Assembly: GCF_900109095.1 (NCBI RefSeq)
Contig: NZ_FNYZ01000029.1
Coordinates: 1-49,148 of the forward strand
Reading direction: 5' to 3'
DNA: 49,148 bases
DNA from: Sphingobium sp. AP50
GTDB taxonomy: Bacteria; Pseudomonadota; Alphaproteobacteria; Sphingomonadales; Sphingomonadaceae
A program made the position numbers and the translations under genes. How positions within the stretch are numbered: the first letter of the stretch is position 1; every line of letters starts with the position of its first letter. The notes beneath the pieces were generated by a model, which was given only the letters and a program-made list of their open reading frames with translations, made no database searches and was not told the origin of the DNA. This document shows, piece after piece, positions 41,349 to 49,148 of the stretch.

Positions 41349-43867
41349 ATGGCCTTGGCTGGCGCGGCTATTGGCGCATCGCCCGGCGGGATCTGCATCT
41401 GGGGTTCCGGGGTTTGCGGCTGCTTTTCCTCTGCTTGTTCCTGGGCGTCGCAACGCTGGCGGCGATCGGCAGCCTGACGGCCGCGATCACGCAGGAATTG
41501 CGCGACCGGGGCCGGGTCATATTGGGGGGCGATATCGAAATCGCCATGACCCAGCGTGAGGCGGGCTTTGGTGACAAGCAGGCTTTCCGTCAATTGGGTA
41601 CGCTCAGCGAAACGATTCGCATGCGCGCCATGGCTCAGCGCGTCGGGCAGGGCAGGGGGGATGCGCCTCCGGCGGTCCTTACCGAACTCAAGGGCGTCGA
41701 CGCCGCCTATCCGCTTTATGGCACGCTGACCCTGAAGGGCAGCCGCTATCAGCCGATGGATGCCGACCATATTTTGATCGGGGAGGCACTGGCCGAGCGG
41801 CTGGATATCCGGCGCGGCGAGCGGCTGCACTATGGCCAGGCGGATTTCACGATTGCTGCCATCATCGCCGATGAACCCGACCGACTGGGGGAGGGCTTCA
41901 CGCTTGGCCCGGTCGCGATCGTGTCAATGGAGGGACTGCGCCGCACCGGGCTGATCCAGCCCGGCAGCCTCTACAATAGCAAATATCGCATCCGCCTGAA
42001 CCCGCGATATGACGCGGCCACGGTGCGACAGGATTGGGAGAAGGCGCGCGCCAATGAAGGCTGGTCCTTCAAGGATCGCGATCGTGCCGCGCCTGGCGCG
42101 GATCGCTTCATCGAACGGATGGGGCAATTTTTGTCGCTGATCGGTCTGGCCGCGCTGGTGATTGCCGGCATCGGCGTGAGCAATGGCGTCGCCTCCTATC
42201 TGGCGGTCAAGCGGGGCAGCATCGCGACCCTGAAGGTGCTGGGCGCCACCTCGGCCGACATTGCCCATATCTATCGGCTGCAAATCGGGGCGGTTGCGCT
42301 GCTCGGCATCGGCGCGGGGCTAATCGTCGGCGCGGCATTGCCGCCTCTGGTGGTGGCGCTGGCTGGCGATGTGCTGCCGGTCAGTCCCGGTTTCCGCCTG
42401 CACCCTGTGCCGCTGATCACCAGCGCCGTCTATGGATTGTTGATCGCCTTTCTCTTCACATTCCCGCCTTTGGCCAAAGCGCGGACCCAGCCCGCAGCAG
42501 CCATTTTCCGGGGAGCGGTGGAAAGCCGGTCGGGCCTTGATCGTCGTAGTCTTGGTGCGATGGGATTGGCTGGCGCACTGCTGGTCGCGTTGGCACTGGG
42601 CACCGCGCGCGAGCCACTCTTCTCTGCGGCCGTGCTGGGCGCAGTAGCGGCTGTCCTCTTGCTCCTGCTGGGCCTCGGTCTGGCCGTCAGCCATGTCGCG
42701 CGTCGTCTGCCCCGGCCGCGTCGCCCGCTGCTGCGTCTTGCCATGGCCAATCTCCATCGCCCCGGTGCACAGACGGCTGCGCTGATCGTGGCGCTTGGGC
42801 TAGCTCTCACCTTGTTTGTCACGCTCGCAGGAATCGAAACCAGTCTGGATGCGGAAATTCGCAGCGTCGTGCCACAAAAGGCACCGGCCCAGATCGTGCT
42901 GGATATCCCGGCACCACAACAGGCGCGCTTCCGCCAGATCGTCGCGCAGCAAGCGCCCGAAGCGCAGCTCAATATCGTGCCCGTCCTGCGTGGCACCATC
43001 ACCGCCTTCGGCAAGCAGCGCGTTGCCGATATGAAGCAATTGCCCGACGGCGCCTGGTTTCTGCGCGGCGAGCGGGGCGTGACCTATAGCGCGACCCTGC
43101 CCGAAGGCAGCGATCTGGTCGCGGGAAAATGGTGGGCGAAAGACTATCAGGGACCGCCGCTCGTTTCGCTCGACGCCGAAGCCGCCAAGACGCTCAATAT
43201 AGGGGTCGGCGATACGCTCACCGTTTCGATCCTCGGCCGCGAAATCGAAGCGCGCATCGCCTCCCTGCGCAAGGTCAATTGGGACACGATGGGCTTCAAC
43301 TATGTGCTGGTCTTCTCACCCGCCACGCTGCAATCCGCGCCGCACAGCGTGGCAGCCACCATCACCATGGACGATCGCCACAATGGCGCGATGACTCGTG
43401 CGTTGCTCGCGGCCTTCCCCGGTGTGTCGGTGATCGCGGTCGGCGAAGTGATCGATCAGGTCGGCACCATCCTTACCCAGATGTCGCGCGCCATCCTCGT
43501 CGCGGCTTCGGTGGCGATTCTTGCCGGCATCGCCGTGCTGGTCGGCGCCATCGCCGCTTCGCGGCAGGCCCGCAGCTATGACAGCGTGATATTGAAGACG
43601 CTGGGCGCCACCCGTGCGCAGTTGCTGGGCGGGCAGGCGATCGAATATGGGCTGCTCGCCGCGATCCTGGCGCTGGTGGCGCTGGCGCTGGGCAGCGCGG
43701 CGGCCTGGTTCGTGATCGTGCAGGTCTTCGATTTCGGCTGGGCGCCCGACTGGCCCGTGGTGCTGGCGACGCTGGCGGGCGGGGCGCTGCTGACGCTGGG
43801 CATCGGTCTGGCCGGATCGGTGCCGTTGCTGTCCGTCCGCCCGTCCCGCGCCCTGCGTCAGGTCTGA
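41345..43867 (+). CDS. ybbP: FtsX-like permease (YbbP-like)
   Basis: An 840-residue inner-membrane permease with two FtsX domains and a large periplasmic part. Membrane segments show near residues 18-42, 260-285, 305-400 (several), 415-470, 485-500 and three near the C-terminus. KVLGATSADIAHIY and KTLGATRAQLLGG mark the two FtsX cores. It forms an exporter-like or lipid-extraction complex with the YbbA-like ATPase. It converges with copC with only 4 bp between stops. Confidence 0.9.
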   Translation: MNGLGWRGYWRIARRDLHLGFRGLRLLFLCLFLGVATLAAIGSLTAAITQELRDRGRVILGGDIEIAMTQREAGFGDKQAFRQLGTLSETIRMRAMAQRVGQGRGDAPPAVLTELKGVDAAYPLYGTLTLKGSRYQPMDADHILIGEALAERLDIRRGERLHYGQADFTIAAIIADEPDRLGEGFTLGPVAIVSMEGLRRTGLIQPGSLYNSKYRIRLNPRYDAATVRQDWEKARANEGWSFKDRDRAAPGADRFIERMGQFLSLIGLAALVIAGIGVSNGVASYLAVKRGSIATLKVLGATSADIAHIYRLQIGAVALLGIGAGLIVGAALPPLVVALAGDVLPVSPGFRLHPVPLITSAVYGLLIAFLFTFPPLAKARTQPAAAIFRGAVESRSGLDRRSLGAMGLAGALLVALALGTAREPLFSAAVLGAVAAVLLLLLGLGLAVSHVARRLPRPRRPLLRLAMANLHRPGAQTAALIVALGLALTLFVTLAGIETSLDAEIRSVVPQKAPAQIVLDIPAPQQARFRQIVAQQAPEAQLNIVPVLRGTITAFGKQRVADMKQLPDGAWFLRGERGVTYSATLPEGSDLVAGKWWAKDYQGPPLVSLDAEAAKTLNIGVGDTLTVSILGREIEARIASLRKVNWDTMGFNYVLVFSPATLQSAPHSVAATITMDDRHNGAMTRALLAAFPGVSVIAVGEVIDQVGTILTQMSRAILVAASVAILAGIAVLVGAIAASRQARSYDSVILKTLGATRAQLLGGQAIEYGLLAAILALVALALGSAAAWFVIVQVFDFGWAPDWPVVLATLAGGALLTLGIGLAGSVPLLSVRPSRALRQV

Positions 43868-43871
43868 TGGC

Positions 43872-44246
43872 TTATCGGACCTTGAAGCTGTAGCCGCCCT
43901 CCACTTTGTGCTGGTCGACGCCCACGACATGCCATTTCAGGTCATAGGTGCCGGCGGGCAGGGCGCGGGGGAAAGTCAGGATCATGGTCTTGCCGTCGAC
44001 CATGGTCGTCTTGAACCCCTTGATCGGCATGGGTTCATGGTTGGCCATGCCGGGCATCCCGGTCATGGTCAGGTCCGCGCCGCTCAAGGCCGCCTGAAAG
44101 GTTTCGGAAAAGGTCAGCGTCATTTTGGTTGGTTTCGCCACGGTCGCATCGGCGGCCGGCGTGGACGACAGCAATTTGCTGTGTGCGCTCGCCACGCCGG
44201 GCAGCAACATGGCGACAGCAGCGGCAGTCAGGAACAGACGGTTCAT
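43872..44246 (-). CDS. copC: Copper-binding periplasmic protein CopC
   Basis: A 124-residue periplasmic copper carrier. The signal peptide ends ...GVASA and the mature protein begins HSKLLSS, giving the N-terminal His of the Cu(II) site; HKVEGGY near the C-terminus carries another. A Met-rich stretch (MTMTGMPGM..) could hold Cu(I). ATG at 44246 follows GGAG. No copD follows, unlike many clusters. It is divergent from the sensor/sigma genes, likely in the same regulon. Confidence 0.9.
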   Translation of the reverse strand: MNRLFLTAAAVAMLLPGVASAHSKLLSSTPAADATVAKPTKMTLTFSETFQAALSGADLTMTGMPGMANHEPMPIKGFKTTMVDGKTMILTFPRALPAGTYDLKWHVVGVDQHKVEGGYSFKVR

Positions 44247-44389
44247 GGCAATCTCCTGCAAGGATAGTTGCAACCTGTTACGCACGGGCTTGCCGGCCCC
44301 CTCGCGCCATGCGCATATTTTTTACCCTGCCAGATTGAGGGATGGAAGTGCGCCATGCGTATGTTCGGGCAGGAATGGAGAATGACGCG
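44247..44389. promoter_or_regulatory. copC / sigma-gene divergent region
   Basis: A 143-bp gap between divergent copC and the CnrYXH-like genes. It probably holds an ECF-type promoter (-35 GGAAC-like and -10 GTC-like elements would be expected) that was not identified with confidence. Confidence 0.35.
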
Positions 44390-44644
44390 ATGACCGATCT
44401 GGACCAGATGCTGGACGCCATGCGGGCAATGCCTGCCGACACGCGGCTGGCGGGCATGGATGATGCCGTGCTGACCGGCATGGTCGAGCGACGCGAACGG
44501 ATGACCGCGCGCCGCAGCCTGATGTTGGCAAGTATTTTGGCGATCGGGATCGGCTGGATCGGCAGTATCCTGCCCGCCGCCCCGGCGCAGGCCATGCCGA
44601 TCGGCATGTCGGACTATGCGCCTTCCCGCCTGCTCGGCCAATGA
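44390..44644 (+). CDS. Small membrane anti-sigma candidate (CnrY-like)
   Basis: An 84-residue protein with a helical N-terminus (MTDLDQMLDAMRAMPADTRLAGM) and one membrane segment (about residues 44-62). Position, size and single-pass topology match CnrY/NccY anti-sigma proteins, whose cytoplasmic N-terminus holds the ECF sigma factor. The start at 44390 follows GGAG. It overlaps the next gene by ATGA. Sequence similarity to known CnrY is weak, so the call rests on context. Confidence 0.65.
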   Translation: MTDLDQMLDAMRAMPADTRLAGMDDAVLTGMVERRERMTARRSLMLASILAIGIGWIGSILPAAPAQAMPIGMSDYAPSRLLGQ

Positions 44645-45087
44645 CCGCCCGGCGCTATCTGCTCGTCGCGCTGGTCGCCTTTGCCGCATCGCTGGCGGCG
44701 GTTCTGGTGACGCGCTTCTGGTTCGCGCCTGAACCCCGCGTCGAAAGCGAAGTGCACAGCCTGCTCCATCAGCGGCTGACTCTCGATGCGGGTCAGGAGC
44801 AACGCATCCATGAACTGGAAACCGCCTTTGCGACCCGACGCGCATCGCTGGAAGCGGAAATGCGCGCTGACAATCAAAGGCTGGCGGACGCGATCGCCGC
44901 AGAACATGGCTATGGCCCCAAGGTGGCGGAAGCGGTCGATCGATCACACCATGTGATGGGCCAGCTGCAAAAGGACACGTTGCAACATATTTTTGCGATG
45001 CGCGCCGTGCTGCGTCCTGATCAGGCGGCGCAGTTCGACGCTGCTATCGTCAAGGCGCTGACTCAGCCCGCCCAGTCCACCCGATAA
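44641..45087 (+). CDS. Periplasmic metal sensor, CnrX-like
   Basis: A 148-residue protein with one N-terminal membrane anchor (residues 7-25) and a helical periplasmic domain of the metal-resistance/CnrX type. His39, His43, Glu60, His116 and Met120 occur at exactly the spacing of the CnrX metal ligands (His42, His46, Glu63, His119, Met123), so the binding site is intact. CnrX senses Co/Ni and can bind Cu. It overlaps the CnrY-like gene at its start and is 1 nt from the sigma gene. Placement next to copA-copB suggests copper as the local signal; this is inference. Confidence 0.8.
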   Translation: MTARRYLLVALVAFAASLAAVLVTRFWFAPEPRVESEVHSLLHQRLTLDAGQEQRIHELETAFATRRASLEAEMRADNQRLADAIAAEHGYGPKVAEAVDRSHHVMGQLQKDTLQHIFAMRAVLRPDQAAQFDAAIVKALTQPAQSTR

Positions 45088-45088
45088 G

Positions 45089-45646
45089 GTGAACGATCCG
45101 AACCCCGACGATCGCGTGCTGGTCGCTCACGCGCTGGCCGGGCAGCAATCGGCTTATGCCGCGCTGATGCGGCGGCACCGGGATGCCGTGTGGCGGCTTG
45201 CGCGCGGTCATGTCGGCGACGGGGATGTCGCACTGGACATTGTGCAGGAAAGTTTCGTTTCGGCCTTCGCCGCCCTTGCCCGCTATGATGGCACGCGATC
45301 ATTCCGTGTCTGGATTGCCCGCATCGCCCTCAACAAATGCCGCGATTGGGCACGCCGTCGTGCCGTCCGCAGCTTCTTCACCTTCGCCAGGCCGATCGAC
45401 GACGCGCTCGATATCGCCGATAGCGCAGGCACGCCGGAAGACGCGCTGCAATCGCAGCGCGCCGTCGCCCGGATCAATGCCGCCATCGCATCATTGCCCG
45501 CCAATCTGAAAAATGTGCTGCTGCTCCGCACGATCGAACAGATGAGTCAGGCGGAGGCGGCGCAGGTGCTGGGCATTACGGAAAAAGCAGTCGAAACCCG
45601 ACTCTATCGCGCGCGCGCCAGACTGGCGGAAATTTTGAGGGATTGA
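45089..45646 (+). CDS. ECF sigma factor (CnrH-like)
   Basis: A 185-residue RpoE-type sigma factor. Region 2 (YAALMRRHRDAVWRLARG, DIVQESFVSAF, RYDGTRSFRVWIARIALNKCRDWARRR) recognises the -10 element and core; region 4 (LLLRTIEQMSQAEAAQVLGITEKAVETRLYRARARL) binds the -35. The start is GTG at 45089, right after the sensor stop, with AAGG before it. With the CnrY- and CnrX-like genes it forms a metal-responsive sigma signalling set. Confidence 0.88.
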   Translation: MNDPNPDDRVLVAHALAGQQSAYAALMRRHRDAVWRLARGHVGDGDVALDIVQESFVSAFAALARYDGTRSFRVWIARIALNKCRDWARRRAVRSFFTFARPIDDALDIADSAGTPEDALQSQRAVARINAAIASLPANLKNVLLLRTIEQMSQAEAAQVLGITEKAVETRLYRARARLAEILRD

Positions 45647-45670
45647 TCCCCCATCCGCGTATGAAGGGGC

Positions 45671-47407
45671 ATGCAGAACTTGTCCCTCGATCGCCGCGCA
45701 ATGATCAAAAGCGCTGCTGCCCTGACTCTGGCTGGCGCCTTTCCCGCCTGGGCGCGCAGCGGCACGCCTGGGCTTGTTCATGCCAGCACCGGTTCTGGCA
45801 TTCTGTCCGGAAACTCCATCGCGCTTCAGATCGGCGAGAGCCATTTTTCGACCGGCGGGCGTTCAGGCCACGCCGTGACCGTCAACGGCACGCTGCCCGC
45901 GCCGCTGCTACGCCTGCGGGAAGGCGAGACGGTGCGTATTGCCGTTACCAATAGCCTGAAGGAGCAAAGCTCGATCCATTGGCACGGGCTGTTGCTACCC
46001 TTCCAGATGGACGGTGTGCCAGGCGTGAGCTTCCCCGGAATCGATCCGGGCGAGACATTCATTTACGAGTTTCCGCTCACCCATGCAGGCACATTCTGGT
46101 ATCACTCGCATTCCGGCATGCAGGAGGCAGAGGGGCTGTTCGGTCCGATCGTGATCGACCCTGCCAGTACCGATCCGATTGCCTGCGATCGCGAGCATGT
46201 GCTTGTGCTGTCGGACTGGAGTCCGATCCACCCCCATGAACAGATGCGCCGCCTCAAGATGATGAGCGGCTACTTCAACCGCCAGCGCCAAACGCTCTGG
46301 GGGCTCCTTGCCGGTAAGGACCAGTCGCTCGCCGATCGACTCGCCTGGGCGAAGATGCGCATGGACGCGACCGACATTTCGGACGTGACTGGATCAACCT
46401 ACAGTTTCCTTATTAACGGCCACGGTAATGAGGAGAACTGGACCGGGCTGTTCGCACCGGGTGAGAAAGTGCGTCTGCGCGTCATCAATGCCTCTTCGAT
46501 GACCAATTTCAACTTCCGCATTCCCGGCTTGCCGCTCACTGTAGTGGCGGCGGACGGCAATGCCGTGCAGCCGGTCGAGACCGATGAAGTGCAGATTGCC
46601 ATTGCCGAGACCTATGACTTCGTCGTCCAGCCCGGTGCCGTGGAAAGCTATGGCGTTATTGCCGAGGCTGTCGACCGCTCCGGGCTCGTGCGCGCGACAC
46701 TGGCTCAGCGTCCCGGACTCGTTGGTGAAATGCCGGAACTGCGTTCGCGTCCAGTCCTCACCATGCGCGACATGGGAATGGACATGGACGGCATGGACAT
46801 GGGCGAGGGTGGAGTGATCGACCTCAGCAAACCTGCCAATAGCTCAATGAGCGGCCACTCAATGTCGATGCGCGATCCTTCCGTAGCACCGGGCGTGAAG
46901 ATGGGACCCGGCGTCGCCACGCTCTCGCCGATGCCGGTGGACCGGCTGGCGGATCGCCCAACCGGACTGGAAGCCGTCGATCACCGCGTGCTGACTTATG
47001 CCGATTTACGTTCGCGCGACCCCAATCCCGATCCGCGCGTGCCGAGCCGTCAAATCGATGTGCATCTGACCGCGGCGATGGAGCGGTATATGTGGAGTAT
47101 GGACGGTGAGGCGATGTCGGAAAACCCGGCGCCGATCCCTTTCCGTCTGGGCGAGCGCGTGCGCGTCAATCTCATCAACGACACGATGATGCCGCATCCG
47201 ATCCACATCCATGGCCACTTCTTCGAACTGGTCAGCGGCGAGCCCGGGAATCGCGCGCGCAAGCATACCGTCAACGTGCTGCCGGGCGGCAAAGCCTCGT
47301 TCGATCTCACCGCCGATGCTGAGGGTGATTGGGCTTTTCACTGTCACATGCTGCTGCACATGCATGCCGGGATGATGCGCGTTGTGACTGTCCGCAGGGA
47401 AGGGTAA
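45671..47407 (+). CDS. copA: Multicopper oxidase CopA
   Basis: A 578-residue periplasmic multicopper oxidase for copper resistance. A Tat signal (LDRRAMIKSAAALTLAG) exports it folded. Copper sites: HWHG, HSHS, HPIHIHGHFF and HCHMLLHMHAGM give types 1, 2 and 3. A Met-rich insert (MGMDMDGMDMG) and SMSGHSMSMRDP are the CopA/PcoA-type copper-storage stretch. Start ATG at 45671 follows AAGGGG 24 bp after the sigma gene, so it may be in the same transcript. Confidence 0.94.
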   Translation: MQNLSLDRRAMIKSAAALTLAGAFPAWARSGTPGLVHASTGSGILSGNSIALQIGESHFSTGGRSGHAVTVNGTLPAPLLRLREGETVRIAVTNSLKEQSSIHWHGLLLPFQMDGVPGVSFPGIDPGETFIYEFPLTHAGTFWYHSHSGMQEAEGLFGPIVIDPASTDPIACDREHVLVLSDWSPIHPHEQMRRLKMMSGYFNRQRQTLWGLLAGKDQSLADRLAWAKMRMDATDISDVTGSTYSFLINGHGNEENWTGLFAPGEKVRLRVINASSMTNFNFRIPGLPLTVVAADGNAVQPVETDEVQIAIAETYDFVVQPGAVESYGVIAEAVDRSGLVRATLAQRPGLVGEMPELRSRPVLTMRDMGMDMDGMDMGEGGVIDLSKPANSSMSGHSMSMRDPSVAPGVKMGPGVATLSPMPVDRLADRPTGLEAVDHRVLTYADLRSRDPNPDPRVPSRQIDVHLTAAMERYMWSMDGEAMSENPAPIPFRLGERVRVNLINDTMMPHPIHIHGHFFELVSGEPGNRARKHTVNVLPGGKASFDLTADAEGDWAFHCHMLLHMHAGMMRVVTVRREG

Positions 47408-47411
47408 GCCG

Positions 47412-48356
47412 ATGGCGCATCTCCTCCCGACGCTCACTTCGCTTTTGCTGTTAGCTGGGGCTCCGCTTACTGTTCAGGCTCAGGAAAGTGCGGCGGTATC
47501 TCAACAGGCCGATGAGCATAGCGGAATGGATCACGGGCCCATCGCCCCATCTCAGATCGATAGGCAAAGCATGGATCATTCGGGCCAAGCCTTGCCTGCG
47601 AGCACCATGTCCGACGAGCCGGGCGATGCCCCGCCGCCGCCGGTGCCCACGGATTTCCCTGCCGAACGCTTCTTCGCAGCCGAGCGCATGGCAGCTTCGC
47701 GCGCAGCGATGATGAAGGAGATGAATTTCAGGACTTTCGCGCTTCAGATTGATCAACTGGAATTTCGCACCGGCAAGGGTGGGGATGGCTTTGGTTGGGA
47801 AGGGCAGGCCTGGTATGGCGGTGATGTCGATCGGATTGTGCTGGCTAGCGAGGGTGAGGGGACGTTCGGTGCGCGGGCCGAACGTATCGAATTGGGGGCC
47901 TACTGGCGTCATGCAATCGACCCTTGGTTCAACCTGCAACTCGGTATGCGGCAGGACTTCCGCCCGGATCCGCAGCGAACTTATGCGTTAGTGGGGCTCG
48001 AAGGGCTGGCACCTTACTGGTTCGAACTACAAGGGCAGTTGCTTGTCTCCAACAAGGGTGATGTCCATGCGCGTGGCAAAGCGGGGTACACCCAGCGCAT
48101 CACCCAGTCGCTCGTGGTGGAGCCCGAGGCCGAGGTTGATTTCGCGTTTCAGGACGTTCCCGCACTAAATGTCGAGGGAGGTTTCGAACGCCTCGAACTG
48201 GGGGCGAGGCTTCGCTACGAGCGAAATCGCTCTCTGGCGCCCTATATTGGCGTCAATTGGGAGCGCAAGCTTGGTGGAACGGCAGAGCTCGCACGTGCTG
48301 CGGGGCAGGGTGTGTCCGGCGTATCGGCAGTCTTTGGCGTGCGTGCGATGTTTTGA
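47412..48356 (+). CDS. copB: Copper resistance outer-membrane protein CopB
   Basis: A 314-residue CopB/PcoB-type protein. Signal peptide to VQAQ (residue 24), then a His/Met-rich stretch (DEHSGMDHGPI, SMDHSG) and a C-terminal beta-barrel domain (QIDQLEFRTGKGGDGFGWEGQAWYGGDVDRI) ending in GVRAMF. It follows copA by 4 bp and is surely co-transcribed. CopB helps sequester copper or move it at the outer membrane. Confidence 0.92.
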   Translation: MAHLLPTLTSLLLLAGAPLTVQAQESAAVSQQADEHSGMDHGPIAPSQIDRQSMDHSGQALPASTMSDEPGDAPPPPVPTDFPAERFFAAERMAASRAAMMKEMNFRTFALQIDQLEFRTGKGGDGFGWEGQAWYGGDVDRIVLASEGEGTFGARAERIELGAYWRHAIDPWFNLQLGMRQDFRPDPQRTYALVGLEGLAPYWFELQGQLLVSNKGDVHARGKAGYTQRITQSLVVEPEAEVDFAFQDVPALNVEGGFERLELGARLRYERNRSLAPYIGVNWERKLGGTAELARAAGQGVSGVSAVFGVRAMF

Positions 48357-48477
48357 TTTTCGCTGCGGTATTTAGTTCGAGAAGGGGTGAGAATGCTCTT
48401 CTTCAGCCGATTGTCCCGACATTCACCTCAGCTCGGCAATCTATAGTCCATCGGAAGCTGGACGGGAAAGCGCCGGC

Positions 48478-48615
48478 GTGGAGAGCACGCCTGACGCAAT
48501 GGCGGCGATCGGCTTCATGGCTCAGTGGAGCAGCCTGTCCGCGGCCTTTGCCATATTGTCCGTTCTGGTCCTGCTGGTTGCCTATCAGGCGCCTCGGACG
48601 ACACCCAAAGGGTGA
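48478..48615 (+). CDS. Possible 45-residue membrane peptide
   Basis: From GTG at 48478 (or ATG at 48499) a short frame encodes one membrane segment (WSSLSAAFAILSVLVLLVAY) with charged flanks. GGGAAAG precedes the GTG. It may be a small metal-locus protein or the tail of a lost transporter. No family was recognised. Confidence 0.3.
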   Translation: MESTPDAMAAIGFMAQWSSLSAAFAILSVLVLLVAYQAPRTTPKG

Positions 48616-48791
48616 GTTGATCGGACCATTGGTGTGAGTCGAGCGATAGAATCACCGGAGTTTCTCGATTCTGACGTTAAATCAGGGGTTTGATTCTGGG
48701 TTTTGGTGGATTGGCGATTGATGCTCGGGGATGTGGGGTTTCTGCTAGTTTGACGTAAATATCTGTAAATAAACAATATTTATGTCTCCTG
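48616..48791. other. Intergenic stretch before the right rrn promoter
   Basis: 176 bases, AT-richer toward the end (TAAATATCTGTAAATAAACAATATTTATG), which fits an UP-element or Fis-type upstream region of an rRNA promoter. A short inverted pair AGAATC / GATTCT lies around 48649-48672. No gene is seen. Confidence 0.4.
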
Positions 48792-48841
48792 CACGAAAGT
48801 TTCAAAAAGTGTGTTGACGGAATTAGCGGTCCTATCTAGAG
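48792..48841 (+). promoter_or_regulatory. Putative rRNA operon promoter (right)
   Basis: A 28-base block (48792-48819) identical to the left promoter's ends in TTGACG (48814-48819), followed by a 13-base spacer unique to this copy (48820-48832) and TATCTAGAG (48833-48841). AT-rich DNA lies upstream. The start should be a few bases after 48841. Confidence 0.65.
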
Positions 48842-49148
48842 GGCTTTTCACCGGACGGGGCGCTGCCATCAGGGAGCGTTTGGAACGGTCGCCAACATAG
48901 ACGGGATGCACCTCCCCTGGACAAGGTTTCAGGGAAGGATTGCTGTCCCGCTAAGGTTGTCGGTTCTTTGACATTGTCGGTTAGATGAAGGGACATGTGG
49001 GCGGCGGCTCCGGTCTGTGGCGGCTTTCAGGCGTCATGTGATCGGTTAAATTGGGCCGTTCCTTATTGGAGCCTTTTGGGATTTATCCTGGAAGGTTGTC
49101 TATATGTCTCAGTATATTCCACTAGAATATATTGTGCAGGAATGGCTC
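48833..49148 (+). repeat. rRNA operon leader, right copy of terminal inverted repeat
   Basis: Identical, inverted, to 1-316. It reads off the right end toward a 16S gene not included. The boxA-like TTCTTTGACA is at 48964-48973. The final bases match the sphingomonad pre-16S sequence from memory. Confidence 0.8.

Noticed and set aside
1..49148. The terminal inverted repeats considered as ends of a transposon or linear replicon.
   Set aside because: The repeats contain an rRNA-type promoter, boxA and leader, and the promoter spacers differ; two rrn operons at contig breaks explain this more simply.

Overview
The window looks like a Sphingomonadaceae (Sphingobium/Sphingomonas-type) replicon. 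The evidence is high-GC coding style, a complete sphingomonad-type protocatechuate 4,5-cleavage (lig) gene set, two large TonB-dependent receptors, GC-rich REP-like palindromes, and rRNA leader sequence at both ends. Bases 1-316 are the exact reverse complement of bases 48833-49148. Each copy reads outward and stops where a 16S rRNA gene would be expected to begin, so the window is probably one contig lying between two divergently oriented rRNA operons. Inside it is a full replication and partition module (parA-parB-repA, iterons, a DnaA box, parS-like palindromes). Together these suggest a chromid, or a large plasmid carrying rRNA operons, rather than the main chromosome.

Layout. 0-0.5 kb: outward rRNA leader and promoter. 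0.5-2.7 kb: pobA (4-hydroxybenzoate to protocatechuate) and an aldo/keto reductase. 2.9-7.4 kb: a large secreted protein of unknown function and a secreted alpha-amino-acid ester hydrolase-type enzyme. 7.5-11.2 kb: a MauG-type di-heme protein, a small secreted protein and, divergently, a TonB-dependent receptor. 11.3-12.6 kb: a PobR-like AraC regulator and two tiny genes. 12.7-21.1 kb: the lig regulon, with ligJ-A-B-C leftward, a LysR regulator with two DNA-binding domains, and ligK-U-I rightward. This covers protocatechuate to pyruvate plus oxaloacetate. 21.2-23.7 kb: a LysR regulator divergent from an mmsA-type aldehyde dehydrogenase. 24-30.4 kb: a TonB receptor, a secreted alpha/beta hydrolase and an unusual PEBP-carboxylesterase fusion. 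30.5-37.3 kb: the replication region. 37.4-43.9 kb: a carboxylesterase, a Gfo/Idh oxidoreductase, a TesA-like lipoprotein and a divergent YbbA/YbbP-type ABC system. 43.9-48.4 kb: a metal locus with copC, a CnrYXH-like sigma-factor signalling set, and copA-copB. 48.8 kb to the end: the second outward rRNA promoter and leader.

How it fits together. PobA feeds protocatechuate to LigAB. LigC, I, U, J and K carry the product to central metabolites. The TonB receptors and secreted esterases suggest uptake and trimming of ester substrates from outside the cell. The copper genes are likely controlled by the adjacent metal-sensing ECF sigma system. Both rRNA operons point away from the putative origin near 33 kb, so they would be co-directional with replication forks leaving it. 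No computation or database search was run; assignments rest on reading motifs, gene order and family knowledge.
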